A DNA stretch of 64,000 bases, taken from JACCTI01 sp038237435 (GTDB lineage: Bacteria; Verrucomicrobiota; Verrucomicrobiia; Chthoniobacterales; UBA10450). The stretch lies in contig JBBRYT010000010.1 of the NCBI GenBank assembly GCA_038237435.1, positions 62,001-126,000 on the forward strand. Reading direction: 5' to 3'. Every line of letters begins with the position of its first letter. Position 1 is the first letter of the stretch. This document shows, in pieces, positions 33,289-42,516 of the stretch. The notes beneath the pieces are model-generated. The model had not been told where the DNA came from, did not search any database, and was given only the letters and a program-made list of their open reading frames with translations. The translations under genes and the position numbers were made by a program.

Positions 33289-35544
33289 TTAGAGGCTGGG
33301 AATTCTTTCGTTCGAATCGCCTTCGACTGCGCGAGCAATGGAGTTGAACCAAAGATCGTGAATCTCTTCGATTGGCCAGTGATAAGATTCGTCACCAAGA
33401 TCGATGCGCAGCTCCGCTTCCGTAACGCGGCCAAGCTCACAAAATGGAACTCTACTCCTCGTTAGGCTAGCGCGGACGGCTTCAAGATTTTCTTCGCGGA
33501 GAGAGATAATGATGCGCGATTGCGCTTCGCCAAACAGGGCGGCATTCCCGCCACCTGCTACGGTAACGCTCGCGCCAAAATGTTGATCTGGATTGAAACA
33601 GCATTCGGCCAGCGCGACGGCCAGACCGCCTTCTGAGCAATCATGCGCGCTTTGGACTAGTCCGGTCCGAATCAAATCGCGCGCCGCACTCTGCACCGCA
33701 ATTTCCCGTTCGATATCGAGACTCGGCACACGTCCGATTTTTCGGCCGTGACACACTTTCAGGAAACGCGACGCGCCAAGGTCGTCCCCGATTTCGCCGA
33801 CCAGAATGATAGCGTCGCAGGCATTCTTGAAAAACTGCGTGGTGATGTGCGCTTCATCCTCGATTAGGCCGACCATCGCCACGGTCGGAGTCGGATCGAC
33901 CACACCGGCGGGACTCTCATTATATAGAGAAACATTTCCGCCGATGACTGGTGTGTCGAAAGCGCGGCACGTTTCCGCGACGCCTTCGACGCACTCGCGC
34001 AACTGCCAGAAATTTTCCGGCTTGTAGGGATTGCCGAAGTTCAGATTGTCGGTCACGGCCAGTGGCTTTGCTCCGGAGCAGGTGAGATTGCGCGCCGCTT
34101 CCGCCACCGCAATGCGACCGCCTTCGCGGGGGTCTAACGAGCAGTAGAGCGAATTACAATCGGTGGTGGCAGCGAGGAATTTGTTCGCCTCCCGGACGTG
34201 AAAGACCGCCGCATCGGAACCCGGCCTAACGACTGTTCCGGTCCGCACCATGTGATCGTATTGACGGTAAATCCAATTTTTGGAGGAGATCGTGGGATCA
34301 GCGAGCAGGTGCCGCAGCGCGATGTGTGGGTCAACCGGTGGCAAAGTCGAAAGATCTGCCGGCGTATTTTGCGAGGGGGCTTTTGCCTCCCGCATGTAGA
34401 GCGGCGCTTCGTCGGCGAGCGGCTTTGCGGGAATTTCTGCTGCCACCGTGCCGTTGTTCCGCACACGCATCATGCCGTCGTCGGTGACGCGACCGATTTC
34501 CGCACAAGGCACGTCCCATTTCTCGAAGATTTGCCTAACGACTTTTTCTTTACCCTGCTTCGCGATGATCAACATGCGTTCCTGCGATTCGCTCAGGAGA
34601 ATTTCGTAGGGCGTCATGCCAGTCTCCCGTTTTGGAACTTTCGCGAGATCGATCTCGACGCCGGTTCCGCCTCGGCTGGCGGTTTCGCAAGTCGAGCAAG
34701 TGAGACCGGCGGCGCCCATGTCTTGGATTCCCGCGACCGCATCGGTGCCTAACAACTCCAGACATGCTTCGAGCAGCAGCTTTTCCTTGAAGGGATCGCC
34801 GACCTGCACGGCCGGTCGATCTTCGCGCGATTCTTCTGTTAACTCGCGCGAAGCAAAGGCCGCGCCGGCTAAACCATCGCGACCTGTTTCCGCGCCGACA
34901 TAAAAAACCGGATTGCCCACGCCGCTGGCGGCGCCGCGCGCCAGTTGTTCGTGCCGCAAAACCCCGAGACAAAAGACATTCACCAGCGGATTTCCCTCGA
35001 AGCTCTCGTCGAAATAAATTTCGCCACCGATCGTGGGGACGCCGATGCAATTCCCGTAGTGTGCGATTCCGGAAACAACGCCGGCAAACAACCGACGATT
35101 CGCTTTCACATTCGGCGAATCGCCGGTGATCGGTCCGAAACGCAGCGAGTTCAGGGAAAATTCCGGCCGCGCGCCCATCGTGAAAATGTCGCGGATGATT
35201 CCACCGACGCCGGTGGCCGCGCCTTGGAACGGCTCGATCGCGCTCGGGTGATTATGCGACTCGATCTTGAACGCGACCGCCCAGCCGTCGCCGATGTCGA
35301 CCACACCCGCGTTTTCTTCGCCGGCTTTGACGAGAATGTTCGGCCCGGTCGTGGGGAATTTTTTCAGCTCACGCCGCGAATTTTTGTAGGAGCAATGCTC
35401 GCTCCACATGACGGAGAAGATGCCGAGCTCGGTGAAGTTTGGTTCACGTCCGAGAATCTTTTTAATGCGTTCGAATTCATCACTCGTTAGGCCATGTTTC
35501 CTCACGAGTTCGGGGGTAATGGGAGGATCCAGAAGTGCGAGCAT
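33289..35544 (-). CDS. purL: Phosphoribosylformylglycinamidine synthase subunit PurL
   Basis: 751 aa, the small type of PurL that works with separate PurQ and PurS, neither of which is in the window. Conserved blocks include LGIFSVMWSEHCSYKNSR, AFKIESHNHPSAIEPFQGAATGVGGIIRDIFTMGARP, GIPTIGGE-like (GVPTIGGEIYFD), GAAGLTCSTCE and HDCSEGGLAVALAECCF. It converts FGAR to FGAM. Four exact motif copies fall in this gene in different frames (33459, 34224, 34533, 35484), the highest density in any gene here. First gene of the pur operon. Confidence 0.96.
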   Translation of the reverse strand: MLALLDPPITPELVRKHGLTSDEFERIKKILGREPNFTELGIFSVMWSEHCSYKNSRRELKKFPTTGPNILVKAGEENAGVVDIGDGWAVAFKIESHNHPSAIEPFQGAATGVGGIIRDIFTMGARPEFSLNSLRFGPITGDSPNVKANRRLFAGVVSGIAHYGNCIGVPTIGGEIYFDESFEGNPLVNVFCLGVLRHEQLARGAASGVGNPVFYVGAETGRDGLAGAAFASRELTEESREDRPAVQVGDPFKEKLLLEACLELLGTDAVAGIQDMGAAGLTCSTCETASRGGTGVEIDLAKVPKRETGMTPYEILLSESQERMLIIAKQGKEKVVRQIFEKWDVPCAEIGRVTDDGMMRVRNNGTVAAEIPAKPLADEAPLYMREAKAPSQNTPADLSTLPPVDPHIALRHLLADPTISSKNWIYRQYDHMVRTGTVVRPGSDAAVFHVREANKFLAATTDCNSLYCSLDPREGGRIAVAEAARNLTCSGAKPLAVTDNLNFGNPYKPENFWQLRECVEGVAETCRAFDTPVIGGNVSLYNESPAGVVDPTPTVAMVGLIEDEAHITTQFFKNACDAIILVGEIGDDLGASRFLKVCHGRKIGRVPSLDIEREIAVQSAARDLIRTGLVQSAHDCSEGGLAVALAECCFNPDQHFGASVTVAGGGNAALFGEAQSRIIISLREENLEAVRASLTRSRVPFCELGRVTEAELRIDLGDESYHWPIEEIHDLWFNSIARAVEGDSNERIPSL

Positions 35545-35590
35545 GTGAAGCGCACGTTAACCGATGGGAGTGCCCGCTCAAGCTACCAAC

Positions 35591-35721
35591 CTTGTCATCC
35601 AGAGCCGCGCAGACGGCGAGGGATCTCGCGCCTTGTCTAACGAGCAAGGCATGGCAACGAAGCGCGTTCAACATCTTTGACGAGATTCTTCGGCGCGCTT
35701 CGCCTGCCTCAGGATGACAAG
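35591..35721. repeat. Palindromic GTCATCCTGAG element, long copy
   Basis: 131-bp MITE-like element in the 220-bp gap between purL and the aminotransferase. Ends CTTGTCATCC-A-GAG and CTC-A-GGATGACAAG are inverted. Inner arms GACGGCGAGGGATCTCG and CGAGATTCTTCGGCGCGC are also inverted. It aligns along most of its length with the copy at 46632-46761. A motif variant (GTCTAACGAGC) lies inside it. It contains no coding sequence. Confidence 0.75.
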
Positions 35722-35764
35722 CAGCGTCGGTTGATTTCCTAGGGTAAATCGCCTACACGAAAGG

Positions 35765-37171
35765 ATGGCTTTTGATCTGAAAGAGATCGTCGCGTCTCGC
35801 CTGGGGGAGAACTACGATCTGCATGAGCGCCATCTCAATCGCACGCTCGTGGCCGCGCAACGCGTGATCGGTTTCGACAAGGTCTATGCGCGGGCGGAGG
35901 GCGCTTATCTCTATGATATGGATGACGCGCCGTATCTCGATTTCCTGAGCGGCTACAGTGTTTTCAATATCGGACGGAATCATCCCGCGGTGAAACAAGC
36001 TATCCGCGATGTGCTGGATCTCGATCTGCCGAACATGGTACAGATGGATTGTTCGCTTCTGAGTGGTTTGCTCGCGGAAGCGTTGACGAAATTGACCCCG
36101 CCGCATCTCGACGCGGTTTTCTTTTGTAATTCCGGCACGGAGGCGATCGAGGGTGCGCTGAAATTTGCCCGTGCCGCGACGGGACGAAAGCGTGTTATTT
36201 CGCTCGAAGGAGCATTCCATGGATTGAGTCTCGGCGCGTTGTCACTCATGGGCTGCGACAGTTTCACCGAAGGCTTTGGTCCGTTGATGGATCAATGGGA
36301 TACGCGGATCGCACTCGATGATATTGCTTCGCTGGAACACGAGCTGGCGCAAGGCGATGTCGCGGCCTTCGTCATCGAGCCGGTGCAGGGCAAAGGCTGC
36401 AAATCGCCGAAAACTGACTTCTATAATAGAGCACAGGAACTTTGCCGGAAGCACGGCACCCTTTTCATCGCCGATGAAATCCAGACTGGACTCGGACGCA
36501 CTGGCAAAATGTTCGGCTTCCAACATTGGAACCTCGAGCCCGACATCATCACGCTCGCGAAAAGTTTGAGCGGTGGCTACGTGCCGTGCGGGGCGATCGT
36601 GGCCCGGCGGGAAATTTATCAGAAAACTTTTTCGCGGATGGATCGGTGTGTGGTGCATTCGACCACGTTCGGCCGCAATAATCTGGCGATGGCGTGTGGC
36701 CTCGCGTCGCTCGAGGTTCTGGAGAAAGAAAAGCTCGTCGAGAATTCAGCGCGCATGGGTGATCTGCTCATGCAACGCATTGACGCTCTTAAGACGAAAC
36801 ATTCCTTCATCAAGGAAGTGCGCGGGAAGGGTTTGATTATCGCGATCGAATTCCAGGAGCCTAATGAGATGAAGCTCAAGATGGGTTGGAAGCTTTTGCA
36901 CAAAGTGGACAAGGTCCTCTTCGCGCAAATGGTTGTGACCCAGCTGCTCAGCCGGCATCGCATCCTGACGCAGGTGGCGGGACACGCCATGGATGTCGTA
37001 AAAATTTTGCCGCCACTGATCATCGGCGAAAAAGAAGTCGATCTGTTCGTCAACGCGCTTGACTCTGTTTTGACCGAATGCCGGAAATTCCCCGGCCCAA
37101 TGTGGGAGATCGGGCAGAATTTTGTCCGACATGCGTTGCGCTCGAAGAAGAACACGAGTGTTCCTGCCTAA
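35765..37171 (+). CDS. Class III (PLP-dependent) aminotransferase
   Basis: 468 aa, fold type I. Motifs: LDFLSGYSVFNIGRNHPAV, FFCNSGTEAIEGALKFARAATGR, AFHGLSLGALS, FIADEIQTGLGRTGKMFG, and ITLAKSLSGGYVPCGAIV carrying the PLP Lys. It resembles the ornithine/putrescine aminotransferase-like group, which also includes hopanoid-linked enzymes; no hopanoid genes are near, so the substrate is open. The C-terminal 90 residues extend beyond the minimal fold. The stop is in a motif copy (CCT-GCC-TAA-CGAGC), and a second copy precedes the next gene's start. Confidence 0.88.
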   Translation: MAFDLKEIVASRLGENYDLHERHLNRTLVAAQRVIGFDKVYARAEGAYLYDMDDAPYLDFLSGYSVFNIGRNHPAVKQAIRDVLDLDLPNMVQMDCSLLSGLLAEALTKLTPPHLDAVFFCNSGTEAIEGALKFARAATGRKRVISLEGAFHGLSLGALSLMGCDSFTEGFGPLMDQWDTRIALDDIASLEHELAQGDVAAFVIEPVQGKGCKSPKTDFYNRAQELCRKHGTLFIADEIQTGLGRTGKMFGFQHWNLEPDIITLAKSLSGGYVPCGAIVARREIYQKTFSRMDRCVVHSTTFGRNNLAMACGLASLEVLEKEKLVENSARMGDLLMQRIDALKTKHSFIKEVRGKGLIIAIEFQEPNEMKLKMGWKLLHKVDKVLFAQMVVTQLLSRHRILTQVAGHAMDVVKILPPLIIGEKEVDLFVNALDSVLTECRKFPGPMWEIGQNFVRHALRSKKNTSVPA

Positions 37172-37191
37172 CGAGCAGTTACCTAACGAGT
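37166..37191 (-). repeat. Double dispersed motif at a gene junction
   Basis: GCCTAACGAGC (37166-37176) and ACCTAACGAGT (37181-37191) lie in tandem, 15 nt apart. The first supplies the TAA stop of the aminotransferase. The last bases of the second form the GTG, and abut the ATG, that can start the aldo/keto reductase. Confidence 0.85.
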
Positions 37192-37192
37192 G

Positions 37193-38305
37193 ATGAGCGC
37201 AACTGGCGGCCCGCCTGAATTCAAAAAACGCACACCGTCCGGGATAAAGCCGGTGCAACGCCAGCTGGTGGCAGTCCCACCGACCGGTCGTCCGATCCAA
37301 CGCGATCGTTTGAGCTGGCACCAGTTCGAAGCGGAGCCGACGCGGTACGACAAGATGCCGTATCGGCAGTGCGGCGGATGGGGACTGAAACTGCCCGCGA
37401 TCTCTTTAGGCGCCTGGGAAACTTTTGGTAGTCATGGCGGACCGGAACTGGCGCGCGCCTGTATTTTTCGCGCCTTCAATCTCGGCATCACGCATTTTGA
37501 TCTGGCGAATAACTACGGCAATCCGCCAGGGCGTGCGGAAATTATCGTCGGCCGCATTCTCAAGGAGATGCCGCGAAATGAGATCGTGGTTTCGACCAAG
37601 GCCGGTTTTCTGATGTGGCCTGGTCCGTACGGGGAGGGAAGTTCACGCAAACATTTGCTCAACAGTCTCGATGAATCACTGCAACGACTCGGTCTTGATT
37701 ACGTTGACATCTTTTATTCGCATCGGCCCGATCCGAAAACGCCGTTGGAAGAAACGCTGCGCGCGCTTGATCAAGTCGTTAAGCAAGGGAAGGCGCTTTA
37801 CGTTGGTTTGAGTAATTACTCCGGGGAGCAATTTCGCGAAGCTTCTCGGCTCACACGCGAACTGAATTTTTTGCCCGTTATCCTCGCGCAAAATAGCTAC
37901 AGCATGCTGCGGCGCGATATTGAACAGGACTTGTTAGGCGCAGCGCGCGAGACGGGTGCAGGCGTGGTGGCGTTTTCTGTTCTTGGGCAGGGTTTGATCA
38001 GCACGAAGTATCAGGGCGGAATTCCGGAAAGTTCTCGCGCGGCCCGGGCGTGGGAACCGGCGCGCAAAGAAAAGATCACGCCCGCGTTGCTCCAGAAAGT
38101 TCAACAGCTCGATGGCATGGCGCAGCGGCGCGGTCAGACATTGCCGCAAATGGCAATCGCCTGGACGTTGCGGCAACCGGAAGTAGCGACGGCATTGATG
38201 GGCATCTCCGATCCCGATCAGCTGGAAGAAAACATCAAGGCGCTGGAGAAGCTGACGTTTGATCCCGAAGAGCTGCAGCAGATCGACACGATCCTGCGTT
38301 CCTGA
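37193..38305 (+). CDS. Aldo/keto reductase, L-glyceraldehyde-3-phosphate reductase (YghZ) type
   Basis: About 370 aa. TRYDKMPYRQCGGWGLKLPAISLGAWETFG matches the N-terminal signature of the YghZ/AKR14 and Kvbeta-like group. FDLANNYGNPPGRAEIIVGRIL, VVSTKAGFLMWPGPYGEG, DYVDIFYSHRPDPKTPLEETLRALDQ and VVAFSVLGQGLISTKY follow. The first 45 or so residues (basic and Pro-rich) are not part of the family, so the real start may be TTG 37310 or ATG 37355. YghZ detoxifies methylglyoxal and reduces L-glyceraldehyde 3-phosphate. Transaldolase follows 35 nt downstream. Confidence 0.85.
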   Translation: MSATGGPPEFKKRTPSGIKPVQRQLVAVPPTGRPIQRDRLSWHQFEAEPTRYDKMPYRQCGGWGLKLPAISLGAWETFGSHGGPELARACIFRAFNLGITHFDLANNYGNPPGRAEIIVGRILKEMPRNEIVVSTKAGFLMWPGPYGEGSSRKHLLNSLDESLQRLGLDYVDIFYSHRPDPKTPLEETLRALDQVVKQGKALYVGLSNYSGEQFREASRLTRELNFLPVILAQNSYSMLRRDIEQDLLGAARETGAGVVAFSVLGQGLISTKYQGGIPESSRAARAWEPARKEKITPALLQKVQQLDGMAQRRGQTLPQMAIAWTLRQPEVATALMGISDPDQLEENIKALEKLTFDPEELQQIDTILRS

Positions 38306-38340
38306 ATTGTGCGAAGGCGGCGCGCGGGCTAAATTCCGGC

Positions 38341-39339
38341 ATGAGCACGGCCGTGGTGGACGAAAACAAAACTGGAACGCAAATTAATCAGCTCGAGCAG
38401 CTGAAAAAAATCACCACGGTCGTAGCCGACACGGGCGATTTCGAAAGCATCCGCGATTTCAAACCGCAGGACGCGACGACGAATCCCAGTTTGATCTACG
38501 CCGCGACGCAGAAAGAAAAATATTTTTATCTGCTCGATGAAGTGCTGGCGGACAGAAAAAATTCCGGACTAAGCGGCGCGGCCCAGATCGAAGACATCAT
38601 TGAGCATCTGCTGGTGAAATTCGGCAGCGAGATGTTGAAGATTGTGCCGGGCCGTGTTTCGACGGAAACGGATGCGCGTTACTCGTTCGATACCGAAGGC
38701 TCCATCGCGAAGGCGCGGCAACTGATCAAGTTGTACGAGGAGCGAAAAGTTCCACGTGAGCGCGTGCTAATTAAGATCGCTTCCACATGGGAAGGAATTA
38801 ACGCCGCCGAACAACTGCAAAAGGAAGGAATCAAATGCAATCTGACGCTGCTCTTTTCCTTGCCACAAGCGGTGCGTTGCGCGGAAGCCAAGGTGCAACT
38901 GATCTCGCCGTTCGTCGGACGGATTTACGACTGGTTCAAGAAGGAAATGAAGCGCGACTACCAGGGCGCGGAAGATCCGGGCGTGCAGTCGGTCCAGCAG
39001 GTTTACACCTACTACAAGAAGTTCGGTTATGAGACCGAAGTGATGGGCGCGAGTTTCCGTAACACAGGGCAGATTTTGGAATTAGCTGGATGTGATGCGC
39101 TCACGATCAGTCCTGAGTTAATGGAAGAACTTTCGAAATCGACCGAACCGGTGGAGCGCAAGCTGGTGCCGGAGAAAGCGAAGAGCGCGAAAGTCGAAAG
39201 GCTTGAGCTCGACGAGAAGAAGTTCCGCTACTTGCTCAACGAAGACGCGATGGCGACAGACAAAACCGCGGAAGGAATTCGCAAGTTCGCCGCCGACATC
39301 GTGAAGTTGGAAAAGTTCGTTGCCGGCAAACTCGGCTGA
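38341..39339 (+). CDS. tal: Transaldolase
   Basis: 332 aa, class I aldolase barrel. DATTNPSLIYAA, then RVLIKIASTWEGINAAEQLQKEGIKCNLTLLFSLPQA carries the Schiff-base Lys, then SPFVGRIYDWF and the GASFRNTGQILELAGCDALTISPELMEEL signature. It transfers a dihydroxyacetone unit between sugar phosphates in the non-oxidative pentose phosphate pathway, complementing the 6-phosphogluconolactonase at 5.7 kb. The length and blocks fit the TalB type. Confidence 0.95.
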   Translation: MSTAVVDENKTGTQINQLEQLKKITTVVADTGDFESIRDFKPQDATTNPSLIYAATQKEKYFYLLDEVLADRKNSGLSGAAQIEDIIEHLLVKFGSEMLKIVPGRVSTETDARYSFDTEGSIAKARQLIKLYEERKVPRERVLIKIASTWEGINAAEQLQKEGIKCNLTLLFSLPQAVRCAEAKVQLISPFVGRIYDWFKKEMKRDYQGAEDPGVQSVQQVYTYYKKFGYETEVMGASFRNTGQILELAGCDALTISPELMEELSKSTEPVERKLVPEKAKSAKVERLELDEKKFRYLLNEDAMATDKTAEGIRKFAADIVKLEKFVAGKLG

Positions 39340-39341
39340 TC

Positions 39342-39797
39342 TTGTTCAACGTCGTCCTGATCGAGCCGGAGATTCCGCCGAATACGGGCAACGTCGGCCG
39401 ACTCTGTCTCGCGACTGGCTCGCGTTTGCATTTAGTAAGGCCGCTCGGTTTTGAGATCGATGATCGGCAGCTGCAACGCGCGGGCCTTGACTACTGGAAG
39501 GAAGTCGATGTGCAGCTGTGGAATTCGTTCGCGGAATTACAGGCGGCGCAAATCGCCCAGGCGCGCTATTTTTTTCTAACGACGAAAACTTCGCGTCCTT
39601 ATTTCGCAGAGCGTTTTCAGCCTAACGACTTCTTCGTTTTCGGTCGCGAGACGCGTGGCTTGCCGGAACCGCTCTTACGCGCAAATGCGGAGGGCTTGCG
39701 CACGATTCCAATGAAGGGAACGAGGAGTTTGAATCTGGCCACGGCGGTGGCGATTGTGCTTTTCGAAGCGGTGCGTCAGGGGGCGGTGTCCGAATAA
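39342..39797 (+). CDS. trmL: tRNA (cytidine/uridine-34-2'-O)-methyltransferase
   Basis: 151 aa SPOUT methyltransferase that modifies the wobble base of tRNA-Leu isoacceptors. The N-terminus NVVLIEPEIPPNTGNVGRLCLATGSRLHLVRPLGF and the knotted C-terminal region FVFGRETRGLPEPLL...RTIPMKGTRSLNLATAVAIVLFEA are diagnostic. The start is TTG at 39342, two bases after the transaldolase stop. A motif copy at 39620 encodes Pro-Asn-Asp. Confidence 0.93.
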   Translation: MFNVVLIEPEIPPNTGNVGRLCLATGSRLHLVRPLGFEIDDRQLQRAGLDYWKEVDVQLWNSFAELQAAQIAQARYFFLTTKTSRPYFAERFQPNDFFVFGRETRGLPEPLLRANAEGLRTIPMKGTRSLNLATAVAIVLFEAVRQGAVSE

Positions 39798-39865
39798 TAA
39801 GTGCAACTCGCCCTCATCTCCCGAGTTGAATAAACAGGAACCACCAAAGTCTAATTGAATAACAT

Positions 39866-40699
39866 ATGAAACATTTCGCTTCACTCGCGGTGCTTCTGTC
39901 GTTCGCAGTCACTCAGGCTACCCTCGCAGAAGAGACCCCGCAGCAAATACAAGCAAAGAAACAGGCGGCCAAACACGTCAGCCGCGGTCCCACCGAAGTG
40001 CACAACGCGCAAATGGTGCACAAGGTCAACACGACGAATCTGCAGCGCAATCCCAACGTGCATGTGCAGTCGATCCACAACACGCCAAGGATCAATCAGA
40101 ACTGGAATCAGCCGATTCAGAACACTTCTAACGTGCGGATTACGAACAACCCGAACTGGAAGAACAACCCGAATTGGAAGAACAACCCGAATTGGAAGAA
40201 CAACCCGAATTGGAAAAATAATCCAAATTGGCAAAACAATCCGAACTGGAAGAACAACGTAAATTTTAAGTCGAAGAACTGGTGGAATGCGAATCCGCAC
40301 TGGGAGGCCAACCATGCGAAGTGGGCGAATTACCGCCGCTGGGACCGGGACCGTCACGATCGCGCCTGGTGGTCGAGTCGCTATGATCGCTTCGCCGTTT
40401 TCGGCGGCGGATATTATTATTGGAACAACAACTTCTGGTATCCGGCCTACGGTTACGATCCGACGTTCAGTAATTACTCCTACGACGCGCCGATTTATGC
40501 CTATAACAACCAGGAACCCGGCCAGGTCGTAGCCGAGGTGCAGAATGCCTTGCAGCGGGCTGGATATGATCCGGGCCCGGTCGACAACACCTATGGACCG
40601 GAGACACGCGATGCGCTTCTGCGTTATCAGAGCGACAACGGCCTGCCGCCCAGTGGCGAAATCGACGAGCCGACTTTGGCCTCGTTAGGCATGGAGTAA
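39866..40699 (+). CDS. Secreted Asn/Trp-repeat protein with peptidoglycan-binding domain
   Basis: 277 aa. Signal peptide KHFASLAVLLSFAVTQATLA; then a basic Asn-rich region with six near-perfect hexapeptide repeats (NPNWKN), then an aromatic and charged segment (RRWDRDRHDRAWWSSRYDRF) and a Tyr-rich stretch. The C-terminal PG_binding_1 domain is VVAEVQNALQRAGYDPGPVDNTYGPETRDALLRYQSDNGLPPSGEIDEPTLASLG. The domain binds cell-wall peptidoglycan, and the repeats may be a surface or crosslinking stalk. The last codons TCG-TTA-GGC are a dispersed-motif copy. A clear terminator follows. Confidence 0.85.
   Translation: MKHFASLAVLLSFAVTQATLAEETPQQIQAKKQAAKHVSRGPTEVHNAQMVHKVNTTNLQRNPNVHVQSIHNTPRINQNWNQPIQNTSNVRITNNPNWKNNPNWKNNPNWKNNPNWKNNPNWQNNPNWKNNVNFKSKNWWNANPHWEANHAKWANYRRWDRDRHDRAWWSSRYDRFAVFGGGYYYWNNNFWYPAYGYDPTFSNYSYDAPIYAYNNQEPGQVVAEVQNALQRAGYDPGPVDNTYGPETRDALLRYQSDNGLPPSGEIDEPTLASLGME
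40148..40255 (+). repeat. 18-bp coding tandem repeat (six units)
   Basis: Six copies of an 18-bp unit, AACCCGAATTGGAAGAAC with few synonymous changes, encode Asn-Pro-Asn-Trp-Lys-Asn; one unit has Gln for Lys. The degenerate seventh unit (NVNFKS) marks the 3' edge. Near identity at the DNA level suggests recent expansion by slippage. Confidence 0.9.
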
Positions 40700-40715
40700 A
40701 TTGCAGTTCATCGGA

Positions 40716-40756
40716 AGGCCGCATGCTGGTTCGCCGGCATGCGGTCTTTGTTTTTT
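40716..40756 (+). terminator. Rho-independent terminator
   Basis: An 11-bp stem pairs AGGCCGCATGC (40716-40726) with GCATGCGGTCT (40737-40747), with one G-T wobble and a 10-nt loop. TTGTTTTTT (40748-40756) follows. It lies 17 nt after the stop of the peptidoglycan-binding protein and before the LolD-type gene. Confidence 0.88.
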
Positions 40757-40802
40757 CCGCATCGAATTGCGCCCGGTGATGATCTAGGGATGCTTGCGCC
40801 GC

Positions 40803-41468
40803 ATGAGTGAAGCTCAATTAATCGCGCGCGATTTGCGGCGCTCGTTCCAGATCGGGCCGCGCCGCATTGAAGTCTTGCGCGGCATTTCGCTCGACGTCGT
40901 AAAGGGAGAAGCGGTCTTCCTCTGCGGTGCCTCCGGCGCGGGAAAGACCACTCTGTTGTATACGCTTGCCGGATTGGAACGGCCCGAGGCGGGCACGGTG
41001 GATTTTGAAGGACGGCGACTCTATGAGGGGAGCACCGGTTCGCAGGCGAAGTTGCGCAACGAAAAGATGGGTTTCGTTTTCCAGGGATATTTCTTGTTGC
41101 CAGAATTGACGGCGCTGGAAAACGTCACGCTGCCTGGTCGAATCGGCGGCGACGCGAAAACTGAAGTGGCGGAAGCGAGTTTGCGCGACGTTGGTTTGGC
41201 GGAACGGATGCATCACCTGCCCGCGGAACTTTCCGGTGGCGAACAACAACGGGTGGCAATCGCGCGCGCCCTAACGAATGATCCCGATATCATCTTTGCC
41301 GATGAGCCTACGGGAAATCTCGATTCGAAGACGGGGGAGGCAATCATCGACCTATTGTTAGGCCTGGCCCGCGAAAAGAATAAGACATTGCTGGTAGTGA
41401 CGCATGATCAACATCTGGCCGAACGGGGCGATCGCGAATTGCACATTGCCGATGGTGTTCTGGCGTAG
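40803..41468 (+). CDS. ABC transporter ATP-binding protein, LolD type
   Basis: 221 aa from ATG 40803; a TTG at 40794 is possible. Walker A is CGASGAGKTTLLYTLAGLE, the signature LSGGEQQRVAIARALTNDP, and Walker B DIIFADEPTGNLDSKTGEAIIDLLLG. ENVTLPG and the EPTGNLD string place it in the LolD/MacB group that drives lipoprotein release or efflux with an FtsX-like permease. No permease is adjacent, since ilvE follows, so its partner must be elsewhere. Confidence 0.88.
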   Translation: MSEAQLIARDLRRSFQIGPRRIEVLRGISLDVVKGEAVFLCGASGAGKTTLLYTLAGLERPEAGTVDFEGRRLYEGSTGSQAKLRNEKMGFVFQGYFLLPELTALENVTLPGRIGGDAKTEVAEASLRDVGLAERMHHLPAELSGGEQQRVAIARALTNDPDIIFADEPTGNLDSKTGEAIIDLLLGLAREKNKTLLVVTHDQHLAERGDRELHIADGVLA

Positions 41469-41528
41469 CGCTGTGCGGATCAATTGTGCTTGAATTGATT
41501 CTTGAACGGTGAACGTTTTTACGTGCCT

Positions 41529-42500
41529 ATGAAAACTGAGAGCGACACGATGGTCCTGGATAAGCCGCAGGTGAAGGGGACGGCGAAGCCGGCGGATGAG
41601 ACGACGCGCGCGAGCGCTCCGAAAGAGCTGACCATTTTCCTCGATGGAAAATTTGTCCCCGAAGCGGAAGCGAAAGTTTCTGTCTTCGATCACGGTCTGC
41701 TTTACGGCGACGGAATTTTTGAAGGCATTCGGTTCTACAACGGCCGCGTCTTTCGGCTCGAAGAACACGCTGATCGTCTCTGGGATTCGGCGCGCTCGAT
41801 TTGTCTCGAGATTCCGATGAGCAAGGAAGCAATGAACGAAGCGTTGCTCGAAACAATTCGAAAGAACGATCTGCGCGATGGTTACATTCGTCAGATCGTG
41901 ACTCGCGGCGTGGGAAATCTCGGGCTTAATCCGGCGCAATGTAAGAAACCCAGCGTCATCATCATCGCGACAACAATCGCGTTGTATCCGGAAGAAGCGT
42001 ATCGCAACGGACTGACGGTGGTGACTTGCGCGACGCGGCGCACGGGCGCAGCGCAATTAAATCCGGCCGTGAAGTCGTTGAATTATCTCAACAACGTCAT
42101 GGCGCGGATCGAAGCGAATCTCGCCGGCGCTGATGAAGCGTTGATGTTGAATGAGGCGGGTAACGTGGCGGAATGCACGGCCGACAATGTTTTCGTGATT
42201 AAGAAAGGTCACATCTTTACGCCACCGATTGCGGCAGGTGCGTTGCGCGGCATCACGCGTTCTGTAGCGATGGAATGCGCGGAAGAGCTCGGCATGGAGG
42301 TAAAGGAAGCGGACATTACCCGGCACGACGTTTTCATTGCCGACGAATGTTTCCTCACCGGCACGGCCGCGGAAGTGATTCCGGTGATCAAGGCGGACGG
42401 TCGTCAGATCGGGACCGGCAAAGCGGGTCCGATCACCACGAAAATCATCTCGCGTTTTCGCGAATTGGTGCGCTCGACGGGCACGCCGATCTATTCCTGA
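41529..42500 (+). CDS. ilvE: Branched-chain amino acid aminotransferase
   Basis: 323 aa, PLP fold type IV. FLDGKFVPEAEAKVSVFDHGLLYGDGIFEGIRFY is the N-terminal hallmark. VKSLNYLNNVMARIEANLAGADEALMLNEAGNVAECTADNVF carries the PLP Lys, and FLTGTAAEVIPV ends the active site. It makes Leu/Ile/Val from the 2-oxo acids. The N-terminal 30 residues before the fold are low-complexity, so the start is uncertain (ATG 41529, ATG 41550 or TTG 41502). mcsA begins 16 nt downstream. Confidence 0.9.
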   Translation: MKTESDTMVLDKPQVKGTAKPADETTRASAPKELTIFLDGKFVPEAEAKVSVFDHGLLYGDGIFEGIRFYNGRVFRLEEHADRLWDSARSICLEIPMSKEAMNEALLETIRKNDLRDGYIRQIVTRGVGNLGLNPAQCKKPSVIIIATTIALYPEEAYRNGLTVVTCATRRTGAAQLNPAVKSLNYLNNVMARIEANLAGADEALMLNEAGNVAECTADNVFVIKKGHIFTPPIAAGALRGITRSVAMECAEELGMEVKEADITRHDVFIADECFLTGTAAEVIPVIKADGRQIGTGKAGPITTKIISRFRELVRSTGTPIYS

Positions 42501-42516
42501 AAAAGTTTGCAGCAGG

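Noticed and set aside
40148..40255. CRISPR-like array of 18-bp repeats
   Set aside because: Units are contiguous without spacers and lie in frame inside a secreted protein gene.
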